Shown piece by piece: positions 49,381 through 63,027 of a DNA stretch of 64,000 bases. Under the pieces are notes generated by a model. It did no database searches and was not told where the DNA came from. It saw only the letters and a list, made by a program, of their open reading frames with translations. Made by a program: the position numbers and the translations under genes. Positions within the stretch are counted from its first letter, which is position 1; each line of letters opens with the position of its first letter. The stretch comes from Amphiduros pacificus. Lineage: Eukaryota; Annelida; Polychaeta; Phyllodocida; Hesionidae. The stretch covers positions 14,863,309 through 14,927,308 of the forward strand of contig OX439010.1 in assembly GCA_949316495.1 (NCBI GenBank), in the 5' to 3' direction.

Positions 49381-52300
49381 CTGCATCTTTTGTGTGTAGT
49401 GACAAGCCAGTACAAATACAAACCGTGCAAGCGATTGGACTGAGAAAGAGTTAATCATGGATTCAGACAGCATTTAATGATAGCATATTGAATGTCAGCC
49501 AGGGGGTCAATGCATTTTTGTTGTCAAATTACACATCACAACTTTATATTTAGCCCCATGTTAATTTGTTAATTAGGCTATTCATACTGGAAAGACAGTA
49601 GTTTGAGAATGATGCATTGGTTCAGTGATCTGCAGCAACATAGGTCTCGGGAACAATTCTTTGTGAGTCATCCATTTAACAAGACACAATTGTTTCTTTT
49701 AAACAGTTCATAACTCAAAAATTCTTCCAAAGAAGATTGATACCATTATTTTTACATGGAGATTGAATAAAAATGGAATCAAGATCAAATTAGAAATATG
49801 AGAATTCATTTATTTTATTAGATGTGTATTTCAAGTCTTCAGACAGTTTAAAATGTCATAAAGACAGACAGACAGGTTCTGACATTGATCCACTATTCCA
49901 CAGAGTTATGACATTGATCCACAAAGTTATGATGATTGAAACATGACACAGTTATATATAGGACTCCTGAGTTGTCAGGTTGACTCTGGACATATATGAT
50001 GGACAAGTTGGCAGTTTTCTTACATAACCCTTGTTTGGCATTCATTTCACTTATTGTCAGTCAGCCATATTGATCATATAACCCAAGGCATGTGACATAT
50101 CAGCCCATAACCTGGCAGATTGTTGTTTACCTTATGAATGATGACTGGGGTGGACTGAGGATGAGGCAGGGGAGTGTACTTTGTGCTATAGCTCAGATGG
50201 GGTATGGTTGAGATGTGGCTTTAGGTGCCTTGAGTGATGAGCCACACCACCAGTCCACGGCCATACCAACCTGTCTAAACATCCCACGGGCATTGCCACA
50301 ACACTCCCGCTACCCACAATGCATCAGGGTGAAAAGATCAGGCTGGCAATGGACGTGGGTTTATGTGCATCTCGGGGTGGATTTATGCGGAGAATGGCGG
50401 AGTTGCCCATGGGTTATATGCACTGTAGTTAGGTAATGTGTGCACCCAGTGTCCAGACCATCTTGTCACAACAACCTCCTAAGTAGCTGACCAAATACAC
50501 CACCATTTGTCTCATGCCCTGCAGGACCAGCATCACTGTCTGCAAGAGGGCGCTGTATGCAGTGTGGGCTAACTACAGCAGACTGACATGTGACAACAAT
50601 GGCAGGTGTTTATTGTCATGGCAACCAAACAGTCTTGTCCATTGTTTGTTGCAAGACTTATAAATTGAGATCTTCTTCATATCAAGGTACTTATCATTGA
50701 TGATATTCTTTTTTTTTTTTTTTTTTCTTCTTTTTTTTTTCTTTCTTGTGACGTTAAAAATAGTTGTTGGTGATGCAGAAACTGCAGATTGTGGAGGAGG
50801 CCAAGCCACTACTGTCATGTGGTCAAGCTTTGTCGTGGGGCATGTGATGTTCCCATTGCTATTGTGTTTAATTGGTCCTGGTTGATGGGGAGAAGTTGGG
50901 TCAGGTGTTAGGATCTCAGCTGTGTGACCCACAGCACATGAGATCAGCACCATCTTCTTACAAGCACACATATCCCCCTCAAGCACATGGCACCGCTCCT
51001 TGTCACGGCTTTTGAACTCACAGAGACTCACGTGGTGTGTGGGTGCAAGAATTCATTGGCTTTTGGCGACAGAGGACGGAGCGGAAGCAGAGAGCCATTG
51101 AATGCTGGTTTGGCAAGGGCCCCCTGTGGCAAGTGGCAAGCAGTATTGGCAAGTGTGTTGAGCACAGGACCCTTGTGCCGGTGAGCTGAAGCTGGCACCA
51201 GGGCACACACGGGTCCTGAGGCTGGGAGAAGCCTTGCCAAGCCTGACACAACCTTAGTCACTACATGGTATCAGCACTTTTAAAAATTGATTAATTTTCC
51301 TGCTATTCAGTGGTCAGTGTAAATAATATATGTATGGTTTATCTTACATTCAGGGGAAGGCATACGATTGTTTTGACAATTTAAAGATTTCACCTATTTA
51401 TTTATAATAAAATACCTAGGAACTGCAACAAAAATATACAATGCATTCCCCATAAGTGGTGGATTGATTCCGGTGTCATTCATCAATTTAATGCTGAAAA
51501 ATGACCTGATGCAGCTAAGTGCTGGGTGAAGCAGTGCAGAAGGTCATGTAACATAATGAAAGGTCATAACACAACAGTGGTATAAAGTAGACACTGTGAC
51601 CAACATGAGAAGTGTATAGCAGACAATAAAGATAAATGATCACAGATTACCACACCAAAGGTCACACAGTGTTGTCAAGGTCGTAGCATCATTGTTGTAA
51701 TTGGAAATTGACCTTTCAGATTAAGGGCTGATGAATGTGTCAGAGTGCCACCAAGGTCATTTGCCTGCAAGGTCCTTTTCTATAATTAATCCTATATTTG
51801 TATCTGCTTGCCTTATATATTCACTGCATTAGATCAAGGTGCATGCAAACATAAACAAATATCTGTATTCAAAAGCATTAAGAATTTCTAAATTAGAGAA
51901 TATACTTTGATTTAGATAAGAGATCAGGAAGTGTTGAAGATTGCATATCACAGATTTGATGTATGTGAGAATGGTGAAATCTGATGAAACAAGCCTCTCC
52001 TTCTAAGCCAATAATTAAGTTGTTATGGTGTAAACATTGCTTAATGAATGCAAGCAGTGCAGGTGAGATGAGGTCTGAGTTCTGGTGGGTCCAGCACCTG
52101 AGGCAGACAAAGCTGGGAGAGACCAAGGCTGTGGGAACGCACCACCTGGACACAAGGCACGGCTGATCTGCTCAAACTGTTGTGTGCTGGCAACAGATCA
52201 ACTCCTCTGGACCGGTTACAGATCACAAGACGTATACGCAGAGCCTCCAAAGAGGTCATTGTTCCACAGACGTTCACCAAAAGGAACTACAGACAATCAT

Positions 52301-54741
52301 AGCAGCCGGGTTTTCTCAGGAACTCACTGCATTGTCTGGAGGTTTTCAGCCCATGTTGGCACATTGTTCAAGACCTCTGATTGGTTACAAAGAATTCTCA
52401 GTTCATTACGGAGAAGATTGCGGGTTATTCTGCTGCCAACACTTGATTAGGATGCTGAATTGCCTCCCTAAGATAACACATAAACAGTCATTAAATATTA
52501 AAATTCTGATAAATGATGTAAAGTCTTTGAAAATTTGCCTGGATAGATCGCATGGCATCAGTGCAGTTCTCTATGGAAAGTGTCATCTCATTATTCGTGC
52601 TGTCTGAAAATGTTTCTACAAATGTCTGTATTGAAGAATTTCAGCGAAAGTATGAAAAACATTGGTGGAAAAAAGGGTTTAACTTGGCATGTTTATTGTG
52701 CATAGACTCTTCCCAGCTTATAGTTAGGTGAGAACATTACATGTGATCTTGGTGAAATAAACTATAACAAAGGCAAGCATTTCTACAGACTTCTTTTGAT
52801 CCATGCTAAACGCAGGAAACTGCCCATATAAGACCCACAGTGGGCTTGGATTGGACAAAAGAAGGACAGGGGATTGATGTGGTTTTTGTATCGCAATTAT
52901 TCGGGACATGTTGGGAACGTTTGCAGGTGGAGATGGGGACAGCTGGTCAGTGAGAGGCAGGATGAGCTGCTGATGATCGGTCAATCCCTGCTCCCTTCCA
53001 GAATGTTTGCACGAGCTCTCAGACTGAGATAATGAAATCCTTTATTGCTCTCAATTATACTGTGTCCGATGCAGCTTTGTAAATAGTTAATACTGTATGT
53101 TGCCTATGAGATGTTGACTGTTTAGTGAATACTAGGCAGGTGGTAAGGGTATGGCCATTGCAGGCTCTGGCGGTCTGCCGAAGACTGCTTTACTCGATGG
53201 CAAGACGAAGAACACGTTGGGCTGCAGAGCCCTGAGGCATATGGTTGATACAATACAGTGGTCTGGCTGGGTGACATTGAGGGCGTGGGGGTCAGTAGGT
53301 CCTGTATAGCCACCACTAAGGTCACTAGGGCTTATAATGCATCAGGCACAGATGCAGCACACAAAAAGGGGCTGCAGGCATTGCCGTGGTGCCTATGGCA
53401 TTGGTCATCGTGGTCGGATGGACAAACGCTGCAATCGTGAGCCACAGATCAATGGGATTAGAGATCCTCACCCGCCGCACCAGCCACACAGAGCTGTGTG
53501 CCAGATTACAAGGTGACAGCTAGGTCAGCCACATATAAAGCCTGTCACGGCTCCAGACCTGATGAAAAGTTGCCACAAGATTACCACTACCAAAGTTCCT
53601 ATCCAACTTTGAAATAATTCATCATCCCTCTCCTCCCAGCTGGCAGGGATGCAATGATTGATCCCTACACTTTGTGAAAACCACAGGAGCAATATTGAGC
53701 TCATCCCATATCTCGCTGTTCCAAGATATCTGTATGTATGTTCCACCCTTCTGTGCAAAATCTTATGGTTCATTTCCAGTGACAGTTTGACAAATGAGGG
53801 GATAAAGTTTGAAAATTTCTTGTTTGCTTTATTTTGTTCAAGGAAAAATGAACAAAAACACTGGCAGCCACTGGAATAAATCTGAGATAAGTTTGTTTGC
53901 AATTGGTTCCAGCCTTTGAATAAAGGAGAGTGTATGTGACAAATGTAAGTCATGAAAAAATAAATTACAGAAAGTTGTGTTTAAATTATTTAGAATACTT
54001 GGACCAGAAACAAAATACAGAAAGAAAAAAACAATATCCAAGAAGTGGGAACACACAAAAAACGAGTTAAAATGCTACAGTGTCTAGCCTTCGGGGCCAA
54101 ATGTTACAATAGGGAGGTATCCCACGCTAAAAATAAAGCCATGCCCTGGAGGGATGGTTGCCAATTAAAACTTAACCTTATCCATGTCATCAGGTGAGGC
54201 AAGGAATCAAAAGTTGTGTAAGAGATGAAATCTGGTGCTGATCATCATGTTTAACCAGTGCCAGAACCCCGCAAGACTCGCAGAATCATGATCTGGAAAC
54301 ATGAATGGCAATGGTGTCATTTTTATGATGTAATTATTACAAAGATTAGCTTCAGTCGCAGATTTCCCTCCTGACATTTTTTCTGCCAGAGATGCACGGG
54401 GGAAGAACGCAAGACTGACATGATTAATAAAGAAGTGCATGATGGTACTCCTCTTTATGACGTATTGGCATGTTAGAGGATGTTAACCGGGATGGATAGC
54501 CAAAAGTTGGAGACTGTGCCTGGAGGGGAGAGGTGCCAGGGTTACAATACCATAGAACCGTCAACAATGATAGCTTACTCACTCCACGTGCCGCATCTAT
54601 ACATCACAGTCAGAACTCTTCCAATAATTGTATCTTCTGCAAGCAAATTAAGAAAATTCACAAACAAAACTTGGCAGGGGGTAATGTGTGATTTTAGTAA
54701 ACACATAAATTTTACTTGTAGAATGAAAGTTCAATACAGGT
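49381..54741. other. Presumed intronic DNA
   Basis: No supported gene. It contains a long T-rich tract (50709-50742), an X-box-like ATTGTCATGGCAAC (50612-50625) and overlapping unsupported frames at 51018-51261 and 52041-52607. Confidence 0.35.
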
Positions 54742-55200
54742 GATAGGATTTGGGATATATGACTTGGGATGAACTTTGTAGAATATGCATCCGAAGTGAT
54801 AGGATTTGGTATCTATGACTTGGGATGAACTTTGTAGAATATGCATCCGAAGTGATAGGATTTGGTATCTATGACTTGGGATGAACTTTGTAGAATATGC
54901 ATCCGAAGTGATAGGATTTGGTATCTATGACTTGGGATGAACTTTGTAGAATTTGCATCCAAAGTGATAGGATTTGGTATCTATGACTTGGGATGAACTT
55001 TGTAGAATCTGCATCTGAAGTGATAGGATTTGGTATCTATCACTTGGGATGAACTTTGTAGAATTTGCATCCAAAGTGATAGGATTTGGTATCTATCACT
55101 TGGGATGAACTTTTAGAATATGCATCTGAAGTGATAGGATTTGGTATCTATCACTTGGGATGAACTTTGTAGAATATGCATCTGAGGTGATAGAATGTAA
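54742..55200. repeat. 56-bp minisatellite, about 8 copies
   Basis: GATAGGATTTGGTATCTATG followed by ACTTGGGATGAACTTTGTAG and AATATGCATCCGAAGT. Starts at 54742 and 54798 give the 56-base period. One or two decayed copies continue to about 55260. ATGACTT changes to ATCACTT in the later copies, so the two halves form subfamilies. Confidence 0.95.
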
Positions 55201-55452
55201 GACTTTGAATAAATTTTATAGACCGTGCATCCAAGGCGATAAGATTTGTTATCAAAGAATAAAGGTTCACAATAGAGATGTATCTGTTTATGTGATAGAT
55301 ATTGTGACATGTCTGGAGCAGGTGCCGTACAGTATAGACAATGGCACTTATGCATTAGTTAACCACTCTACATATGGCTCATAGGCCTCATTTAGAAGAC
55401 TGGAGACTGCCTCTGGTAGTATACACTTGCTCTACCACAAAGATGGTAGATG

Positions 55453-55478
55453 TTGCCAATGTAAACAATATACTCATA
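55453..55478. repeat. 26-bp direct repeat, copy 1, with a forkhead-like core
   Basis: An exact 26-base match to 56333-56358. It contains TGTAAACAATATA, whose TGTAAACA is the classic forkhead (FOX) binding core. Flanks of the two copies do not match. Confidence 0.8.
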
Positions 55479-56332
55479 CTGGCAGCTAAGTGGAAATGAT
55501 CATATTTGAATTATCAAAAGGATAACTAAATAAAGTGATATAAAATATATTGAGTTATTTTATGAAAAAGAGTGATTTAGTCAAGATACCAGCATGATCA
55601 AAATAAAAATTATGATGCAGTTATATTTTCATGCAAATCAGACACAGAAATGTCCTTGAGGGAAATCTAGGTTCATTTGACATTATACAATGAATCTTGA
55701 TTTGCCCTTTGTGCTTGAGATTAATATATTAAAAATTTGCCTCAAAATGTACAGCCTTTTGTGTCACTGCTTTTGATACATCATTGATGTTTTTGGTTGA
55801 TATAACTTAACTATATTATCCTTTTATAAGGCATTGTCCTGCAATACATTTTGATCACAAAATACACAGCAAATGTGGACTGGAAATGTTGGGCATCCCT
55901 CCATCCGGTAGCATCCTGCCCAGCAATAAACTGATAGTGCCCACAAAAGATCGCGACCCCCAAGCTCATAAACACTTGTATGAATGCAATACATCTTCAT
56001 TTAAGCATGTGAAAAATGGCCAATACCATTTGTGGAGTGGATGGTGTGTCTTGTGTGGTTGGGGCCAGCACTCTGTCAGGCATTGCTCTCTCCCCCGGGG
56101 TTAGCAAACACCATTTACTAGTCTCCTATCCACCACACTAGCACAAACTTTGTTTTCATTAATGGCCATTGCAGCCTCATCTCTCTTGTTGCATTTTATG
56201 TCACATTTTGGACATTAAGTCATCTTCTTATAACGTATATTCTCAACCTAATGGATATAGATTTTGTTTGTGCATTTTAGAGAAATGCATTAACCAGAAA
56301 GTTTTGCTAAGAAACCTTGGCGACAGACTTTT
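55479..56332. other. Presumed intron between the two 26-bp repeats
   Basis: AT-rich with no recognised feature; it does not look like an inserted element. Confidence 0.4.
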
Positions 56333-56358
56333 TTGCCAATGTAAACAATATACTCATA
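56333..56358. repeat. 26-bp direct repeat, copy 2
   Basis: Identical to 55453-55478 over 26 bases and 880 bases from it; lies about 330 bases before the last coding exon. Confidence 0.8.
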
Positions 56359-56686
56359 AAATAGTATCATTCCAGGCCAAGACTGCATATGTAGTAAATG
56401 CATTGTGCATTAAGAAAAAGAAATGATAGTTTAGCAGTTTGCATGACACGCCTCTTACATATAGATAAGAGAGGATTTCTTTTATCATTAGAATATCTGA
56501 AAATCACAGTTCCTTGAGTCCACCATGATCACTGAGTTGACAAGCTTGGTAAGTTTCAACAATGGTTGCATAAAACAATATCAGCAAAACGACTCACCTG
56601 TTTTACAGTATTATTATATCCAGTGTTTTGTGTTTTCTCTTGGTTCAAAGCTTATAATTAATCAATCTATGTTTTTGTGTTTTCAG

Positions 56687-56769
56687 ACAAGGAGAGTGAC
56701 CGCATGTTACTGAACCAGAGGTTTCCCCTCAAGGAGTGGAACACTGCCCAAGAATACTTCAAGAATTAA
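56687..56769 (+). CDS. Candidate last coding exon of an unidentified host gene
   Basis: The acceptor ATGTTTTTGTGTTTTCAG precedes ACAAGGAGAG. The only open frame enters in phase 1 and gives KESDRMLLNQ then RFPLKEWNTAQEYFKN and TAA (56767-56769). The amphipathic C-terminal segment, with Trp and Tyr and mixed wobble use, reads like real protein, unlike the AT-rich frames around it. The entry phase matches the 22.1-kb exon, whose last G would make a joining Asp codon. Stops in all frames and polyadenylation signals follow, as expected of a last exon. I do not recognise the family and propose no function. Confidence 0.5.
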
Positions 56770-56874
56770 GTCTCAGTGTTCACAGAAGAAATGCCCAAGA
56801 TGGTTTCAGGGACAAGAAAAGTCTCTCAATACAAACTAGACCAACATCTGAAATATTTTGCAATATTGTAGAAT

Positions 56875-56880
56875 AATAAA
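56875..56880 (+). terminator. Proximal polyadenylation signal AATAAA
   Basis: A canonical hexamer 105 bases after the TAA of the candidate last exon. The GT-rich context downstream is weak. Confidence 0.35.
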
Positions 56881-58560
56881 CATGGAATGTTTCTGGTCAT
56901 TTTCAAAAGTCAACAGTATGAAAGTCACAAGATTAAAAAAACCAAAGCGCAGAATAAAATGCGAAGGTAAAAATTGCTTGTTAGGGACCACGAATAATGA
57001 AAAATGGAATGCATACGTAAAAATGCAAAACGAATACCGCCTATGCAAGTCATGTTCTATTGAATACAATGGTTATTTTTCATTAAAACAATTGGAGCTT
57101 GGGATATGTATATTTGCCACGAATATGGGGCATAACTAGTGAGCCATCCACGAGTTGTTAATATTATTATAAACAAAATGCAATCAAAACATACTAGTCC
57201 ATAGAAATATACAGAAGTGAATCTGATCCTACATACACACGTAGTTAAACACTCAGATAGCTTTCCTTAAAGTCCCATTTTATAGAAATATCAACCAAAG
57301 CAAAGTAATATTGCTATATGAGTGGTGTTCTCTCTATGATCTGTCATGTGTAAATAACCCTCTCCCGGAGAAGCAAAGATTCATGGGAAACGCGCATTAG
57401 GAGGACATTGAGATTTTATCAGATATATCTTGGGGAACTCCAGAATATAGATCGTTTTGATTCATTTTTGTACGGCATACTTGTTGGTTACTTGCCCTCT
57501 CTTTATAGATCTGGTTTGCTGGTTTAGCCTTTGAGTGAATCATTATATTTACAGTTTCATTTTTAAATAATAGTAGTGAAACATAGAAATATACATATAA
57601 ATGAAAATTTCATTTAATACTTTGAATATTTTTATTTTTAAATACCATTCTTAATGGTGTAATGTTAAGATTGTAATTTGTGAAGATTGTTGTTTGACCA
57701 AATTTAATGCTTTGTGATAACTTATTTACTTTATACTATTATATAATGATAGTATTCATATATTTTGTACACATTGCCTTGTGAAGCATATCAATATGCT
57801 ATTGAGTGTGTTAGTGAATCACTAGATTTTTAAAATGTACAACACATTTATTTTGCTACAATTACGTTGTGCCTCTTTGAATTGGAAGAAATTGTTTCTG
57901 TAGAAATGGGTGGTTTTGTATTTTTTATGGAGTTAGTTAAGTAAAATATTTTCACAAACCATAACATAAGTTTTGACTTATATTTCTCTAATATCTGATG
58001 TGATAAGTCAGAATATTAATGATACAATTTACCCACTCATCTCTTCAAGGAAATAGTAAAAATATAGCATTTTCTTATATGTGAAGTTTGAGAGTCAAAC
58101 CTACAAAAAGTTGAATTAACAAATATATACTGATTGTATACAATATATTTCTTAATCTGTTTGTCATGGGATTTCTGGTTTCTATGTACCCAATTTCTTT
58201 CAATTTTTGCCACTTTCTGTGCAGCTATCCTTGTTCATGTGATTTGCATGTTTGTATCAGTGTTAGACATGTTATAATATAACATCAATGTGGATATATT
58301 AGTTAGAAAATAAAATAAAAAAGAACATAATTGTCATTTGGATTTATTAAGCTTTCAGTGTGAAATGTATTCATAAACAAACTGATCCATAATAGCATAC
58401 TTTCTACTATTGATAAATCTCAGTGTTTTAGGGTGACAAGGATTGATCTGGTAAATGTTGGAGAGAATATTAACATTAAAACATTTAATATTCATTAACA
58501 ATCAAGAAGAGAAACATTATGAAGTGAATAAGACTGTTTAATATGCACAATATTCCGACA

Positions 58561-58838
58561 CAGATAAATGGTAAACAGATAAATGGTGTCCAAATAAACA
58601 GTATCCAGAAAAATGGTAACCAGATAAATGGTGTCCAGATAAACGGTAACCAGATTAATGGTAAATAGGTAATTAGTCACCAGATAAATAGGGACCAGAT
58701 AAATGGTATCCCGATAAACATTATCCATAAAAATGGTGTCCAGATAATTAGTGACCAGATAATTGGTAACCAGATAATTAGTAACCAGATAATTAGTAAC
58801 CAGATAATTGGTAAACAGATGAGAGCGGGCCAGATGAA
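58561..58838. repeat. Degenerate 15-bp minisatellite, about 18 copies
   Basis: Units of the type CAGATAAATGGTAAC, CAGATAATTAGTAAC and CAGATAAACGGTAAC. In-frame period; a 121-codon minus-strand frame repeats YLVTN and is not taken as a gene. Confidence 0.93.
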
Positions 58839-60936
58839 TGAATTGTTGACATTTTAACACATTTGTTATTTGTTATGGAATACCGCATAATGTAACACAC
58901 ACATGTATAGGGAACATACCTCTCTTCATGTCCTGTTTGAAATATCAGCACCGTTTCCTTGGTGATGAGATGCAAACAAACCTAGAATCATCAATCAGAT
59001 CATAAGATATTTTGAATAGCAGACATGCTGACCAAGAATCTGGTGTTATTGCCTTTCAGGTAGACAAGCGTCAGTAATGACAAATGTAAGACTTAGCTAC
59101 CATTAATACTGCTGCAGTAGATTTAAGGAAATGTCCGCAAAAAATCAGAGGGAGAGAATTTGATCTACTGTTAATGCCTACATGAACACTGCTGCTCCCG
59201 GCACAGTATTATGCACCATATATGCAACCCCTTTTCTATTATGTGTATTGTGATAAATACTTGTAAAGTTAAACAATTGAACCTGTGAAAACTTATATTT
59301 GTCATTAAAAGTAACATTTCAGGGTGATTTCTATTCTGAACAAAGTAGAATACACTTTTGTAGAACAATGAACACTTTTGAATGATGTAAGTCCTATTTA
59401 TGTGTAGAATATAGCAATACAATACATGTAGAATGTTGATCATCTGTGGTCACTTAGTTATGAATGGAGTGCAGATTGCTTCACACTGTAAAACTGTTTT
59501 CTGAACACTTACATGTTAAATGTTAATCAAGGAGTGGAAAAACAATGTTGGTATGTATATTCAAATATAAGAATGCAAAATACTTCTTAAATATTGAAAT
59601 GTTTTCGATATCAAATTATAGCCTGTGAACTATTCCATTTGTTTCTTATAAGAAAGCCATTCAAAATTGGACTGGGCATATTAACACCAAATATGATAAC
59701 AAGAGAGTTATGGTATGTTTACAGCTGTCCTTATTTAAAAACAATTCTTTTTAATATGTCTGGTCTTCACAGAAATATTTAGTTTACACAATGTCCTGTT
59801 TTGTGCTGTAATAAATTACAAAATGTTAATAATGAATTTTTCATATTTGGTCATATGAAACCCATATCAATTTCACTTCTGATATTGAATTTTTTATCAA
59901 AATTATCTTTATATTTGACTGGAAACTTTGAAATGAAAGAGGTATTGGTACATTCCAAAGAAATATTTGGTGCAAATATTGTAATTTTATGTCAAAGCTG
60001 AGAAGACTTCGCGAAAAAATCCAATGATGATATGTCTGCCTCAAACAAGAATGGGTTGAGATAAATTTAGATAAAAAATTTAGTGAGATATTTGTTCTAA
60101 ATGAAACAAAAAATATGCATTAAACAATAGTCATATTAATTTAACCCATTAGAGGCTGTTTATAATTAGACTTTTCTAGACAGATCTGCTTACTGTAGTG
60201 GAATGAATTGTTGGATAAAAATATCTGTTATGCTTTTTATGCAACTTTGTAAAGAAATTAAATTTACTCCCAGACACCCTGAAATTAATGTTTCACAGAA
60301 ATATCAATATCATTGAGATTCATAGGTGAATAATATTATAGTTGTAGTTAGATTCAAAAATTACATTCTTGTCCTGAATTCATATTTGAATTGTATTATA
60401 GATTTATATGCTGTTAATTTATGTTTTGATTAAAACTTCAATACTTGGATATTATCCAGTAAAATGCATAGAAATCCATTGAATTACATACAAAGCCAAT
60501 GAAAATTTGCACAATATAATATATTGATATATTAACTAATATATTCTCAGTATTACCTTGTCTTGAAGCAATGCTATTCACTTTCTTATATTTCTCATTT
60601 TGCAGTGTTCTATTATATTGGGTATGCTTTACTGAAGAATACTCAGTTTATTGTTTTATTTAATTGTTGATTGTTGAATGATGCCTATAGATAGTAGTAC
60701 ACATTCCTAGCCACGCCATTCTACCATGTTTGTGTGAGTCTGTTTTGACTCTGTATAGTTCAGAATGCGATGAAGATAAAGTCAGTCTTGTAATGTCCAA
60801 TATGTTTGTGAGTAGGGAGTGAGAAGACATGCAAAACGTATGTGAAAACTGTACCTATTACCTGTTCCTATGTAACATTTTTCTTATTCAGAAAAGGAAA
60901 AAAAACAACTGTAATGTACAAGTTTGTGGAATAGAT

Positions 60937-60942
60937 AATAAA
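60937..60942 (+). terminator. Possible distal polyadenylation signal
   Basis: AATAAA in ATAGATAATAAAGTATTT, followed about 15-25 bases later by the GT-rich GTGCTCTGTG, a good arrangement for cleavage and polyadenylation on the + strand. Position accurate to a few bases. Confidence 0.35.
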
Positions 60943-60960
60943 GTATTTAAGCAGTGCTCT

Positions 60961-63027
60961 GTGAATTGTGAATCATACATCATCCACCAGTCATTGCACA
61001 TTTGATTATGCGTCACTTGCCCTCAGGTTTCAGTTCAAAAGATCAATAACAACCTAGGCTGTTGAGTTATTTGAAAATCTCCTCCAGAATTGGTCATAGT
61101 AATATCTCAGTTGTACTTTTCTAGTGCCAGCCCCCTTTGCATTTGTGCATTGCAATATATATGGTGCCTTGTTTCAATGCTAGTATCCTCTTCTATAGTT
61201 TCAGTCCGGTTACATTTGTGATATCGCAGTTGTGCATATCCAATATTACTCTCCTCTAAAAGTAGTCAGTAATATGTTTGTTTTTTTCACTTTTGGCAGC
61301 ATAACTTTCGCCTAAATTTAGAATATGTATTCAGATCTATTCAGAAATCTTTCCAGTACAGGCAGCCGAGTTCAATTTCTGTTTGGCATCTCCATTTTGC
61401 TTCCATATTTTAGGAAGGTTGAAATCCACTAATGGGTTGTTTTTCACTTCAACCACTGGTCCAATTCTAGCTGTTAAAATATGTGGTTTGAGTCATCATG
61501 TTTATGTGATAATGCAAAAGAAAGATCCTTACTCTTTAAAATGAATGGGGCATTGAGTCATGGTAGCAAGCAATCTCATATCTGGATTTAACCTATATTT
61601 GGCTGACAGATCGTAAATATTGAAAAAATGGTGCTGTATATTTCTGGGCTTGGGGTTGGTACACTGATATATTCTTAACATGTTTGATAGCAAGGTACTA
61701 AGTCTGGGTTGCAGGTAAAATAGACTTCTTTTAATTTAAACCATACACACATACTTTATTAGAAAGAGCACATCAAGTTTCAGGTTACGCGTTTTACATT
61801 AATATGGGTGTTTTTTGCTTAATGGGTTTGTGAACAATTTTCTTTTTTGTTAATATTAAAAACTATTGCAAACAAGTACAATCTGGAGAAACATCAGAAA
61901 TGACCAACACAGTTTGCAATTGATCTTATGGGCGATACAAAGGTATGGGATGAATTGAACAAATCAGGCCGCAAATAATTCAGGGTCATGAAGCATTTTG
62001 CCAACCGTGATATTGGTGTTAAATCAAAAGCGTCCAATCAAAGCCAATCTGTCCCAGCCACATATGTTCCATCAATATTGATTGATTTTTACATTTCCGG
62101 TTATTGCTGAGCTGGTTGCTAGGTCGGATACTGAAAAATGTAATTTCAGGATATTTCTTCTGTTGGTGTACTGGTAATCTTTTATACAGGGGGCGTCTGT
62201 GTATGAGAGTAATGATGGATCTTTGGTGAAAGATAAAATAGCTTGTTTTTGCCCACAGAAAAACGTATTCAGCCAAGCAGGCAGGTATGTTATTTTTATT
62301 TTTGAAGCGCACTTACAGGAATAATGTTCCTCTGTTAAATGTGTTTCGCTGAGGCTTTAAGGAGAATCTAACCTGCAACCAAAAACAAGACGCATCTTTT
62401 TCTTTTGGACAATGACATTGTCTTGTTTTCCGAGAAATGGTAGAAGAATGTAAATACAATATTGTTGCACAGTTTGCTATGTTTTTTTTATTGGCAGCTT
62501 TATTTCTGAGTATCATGAGTTGTCCCAAAGTTCCAGTTCCGGGTGACAACTTCCGGTCTGACTGGCTGCCAGCCCTTGAAGTTACCTCAGTCTGGATGGG
62601 TGCCATACCCTGATGTTAAAGTGCCTTGAAAGTCTCCTGCACAAATAAAATCTGGCCATATGATTTGATGACCGATCAAATTAAACATAATGAAATATGA
62701 CCATGTAGTCCTGACTGGGAATGTTGACCTCTGATTGGATGCTTGGAAGCGGAAGAGCTGATGCATTATGGGCCATGGGGTCACCCACAGCTCCAAAGGT
62801 CAATGAATTGGCGAAGTGGTGTGTTATACAAGACGATGCACTTTGTCCATCCTGTCTTCAGTTCAGACAACATTTTAGTGAACATTTTTAAGACAAGTTT
62901 GAAAATTCACAAAACGTATCTTTTTTATTATGTGACATATTATAATCCTTAACTCGGCAATTATATGTAATTTGGGGTTTGCGTTTGAAAGTGGAATTTC
63001 GTAATTTTTTTTCTGCTTAATTTGCAG
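60961..63027. other. AT-rich non-coding stretch
   Basis: No supported gene. Short frames at 62019-62952 on both strands lack domain signatures. Confidence 0.4.

Larger units (their letters stand above)
56770..60960 (+). other. Probable long 3' UTR or downstream flank
   Basis: About 4 kb of AT-rich DNA after the stop, rich in ATTTA words and with a Pumilio-like TGTAAATA at 57349-57356. It includes one minisatellite (58561-58838). AATAAA at 56875-56880 would give a short 3' UTR of about 120 bases; AATAAA near 60937, followed by GTGCTCTGTG, would give a long one. Confidence 0.3.

Noticed and set aside
52085-52607. Overlapping frames of 121 and 141 codons
   Set aside because: They overlap in different frames, with no domain signature and no splice logic.
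55453-56358. Target-site duplication around an inserted element
   Set aside because: 26 bases is long for a duplication and the DNA between has no mobile-element ends.
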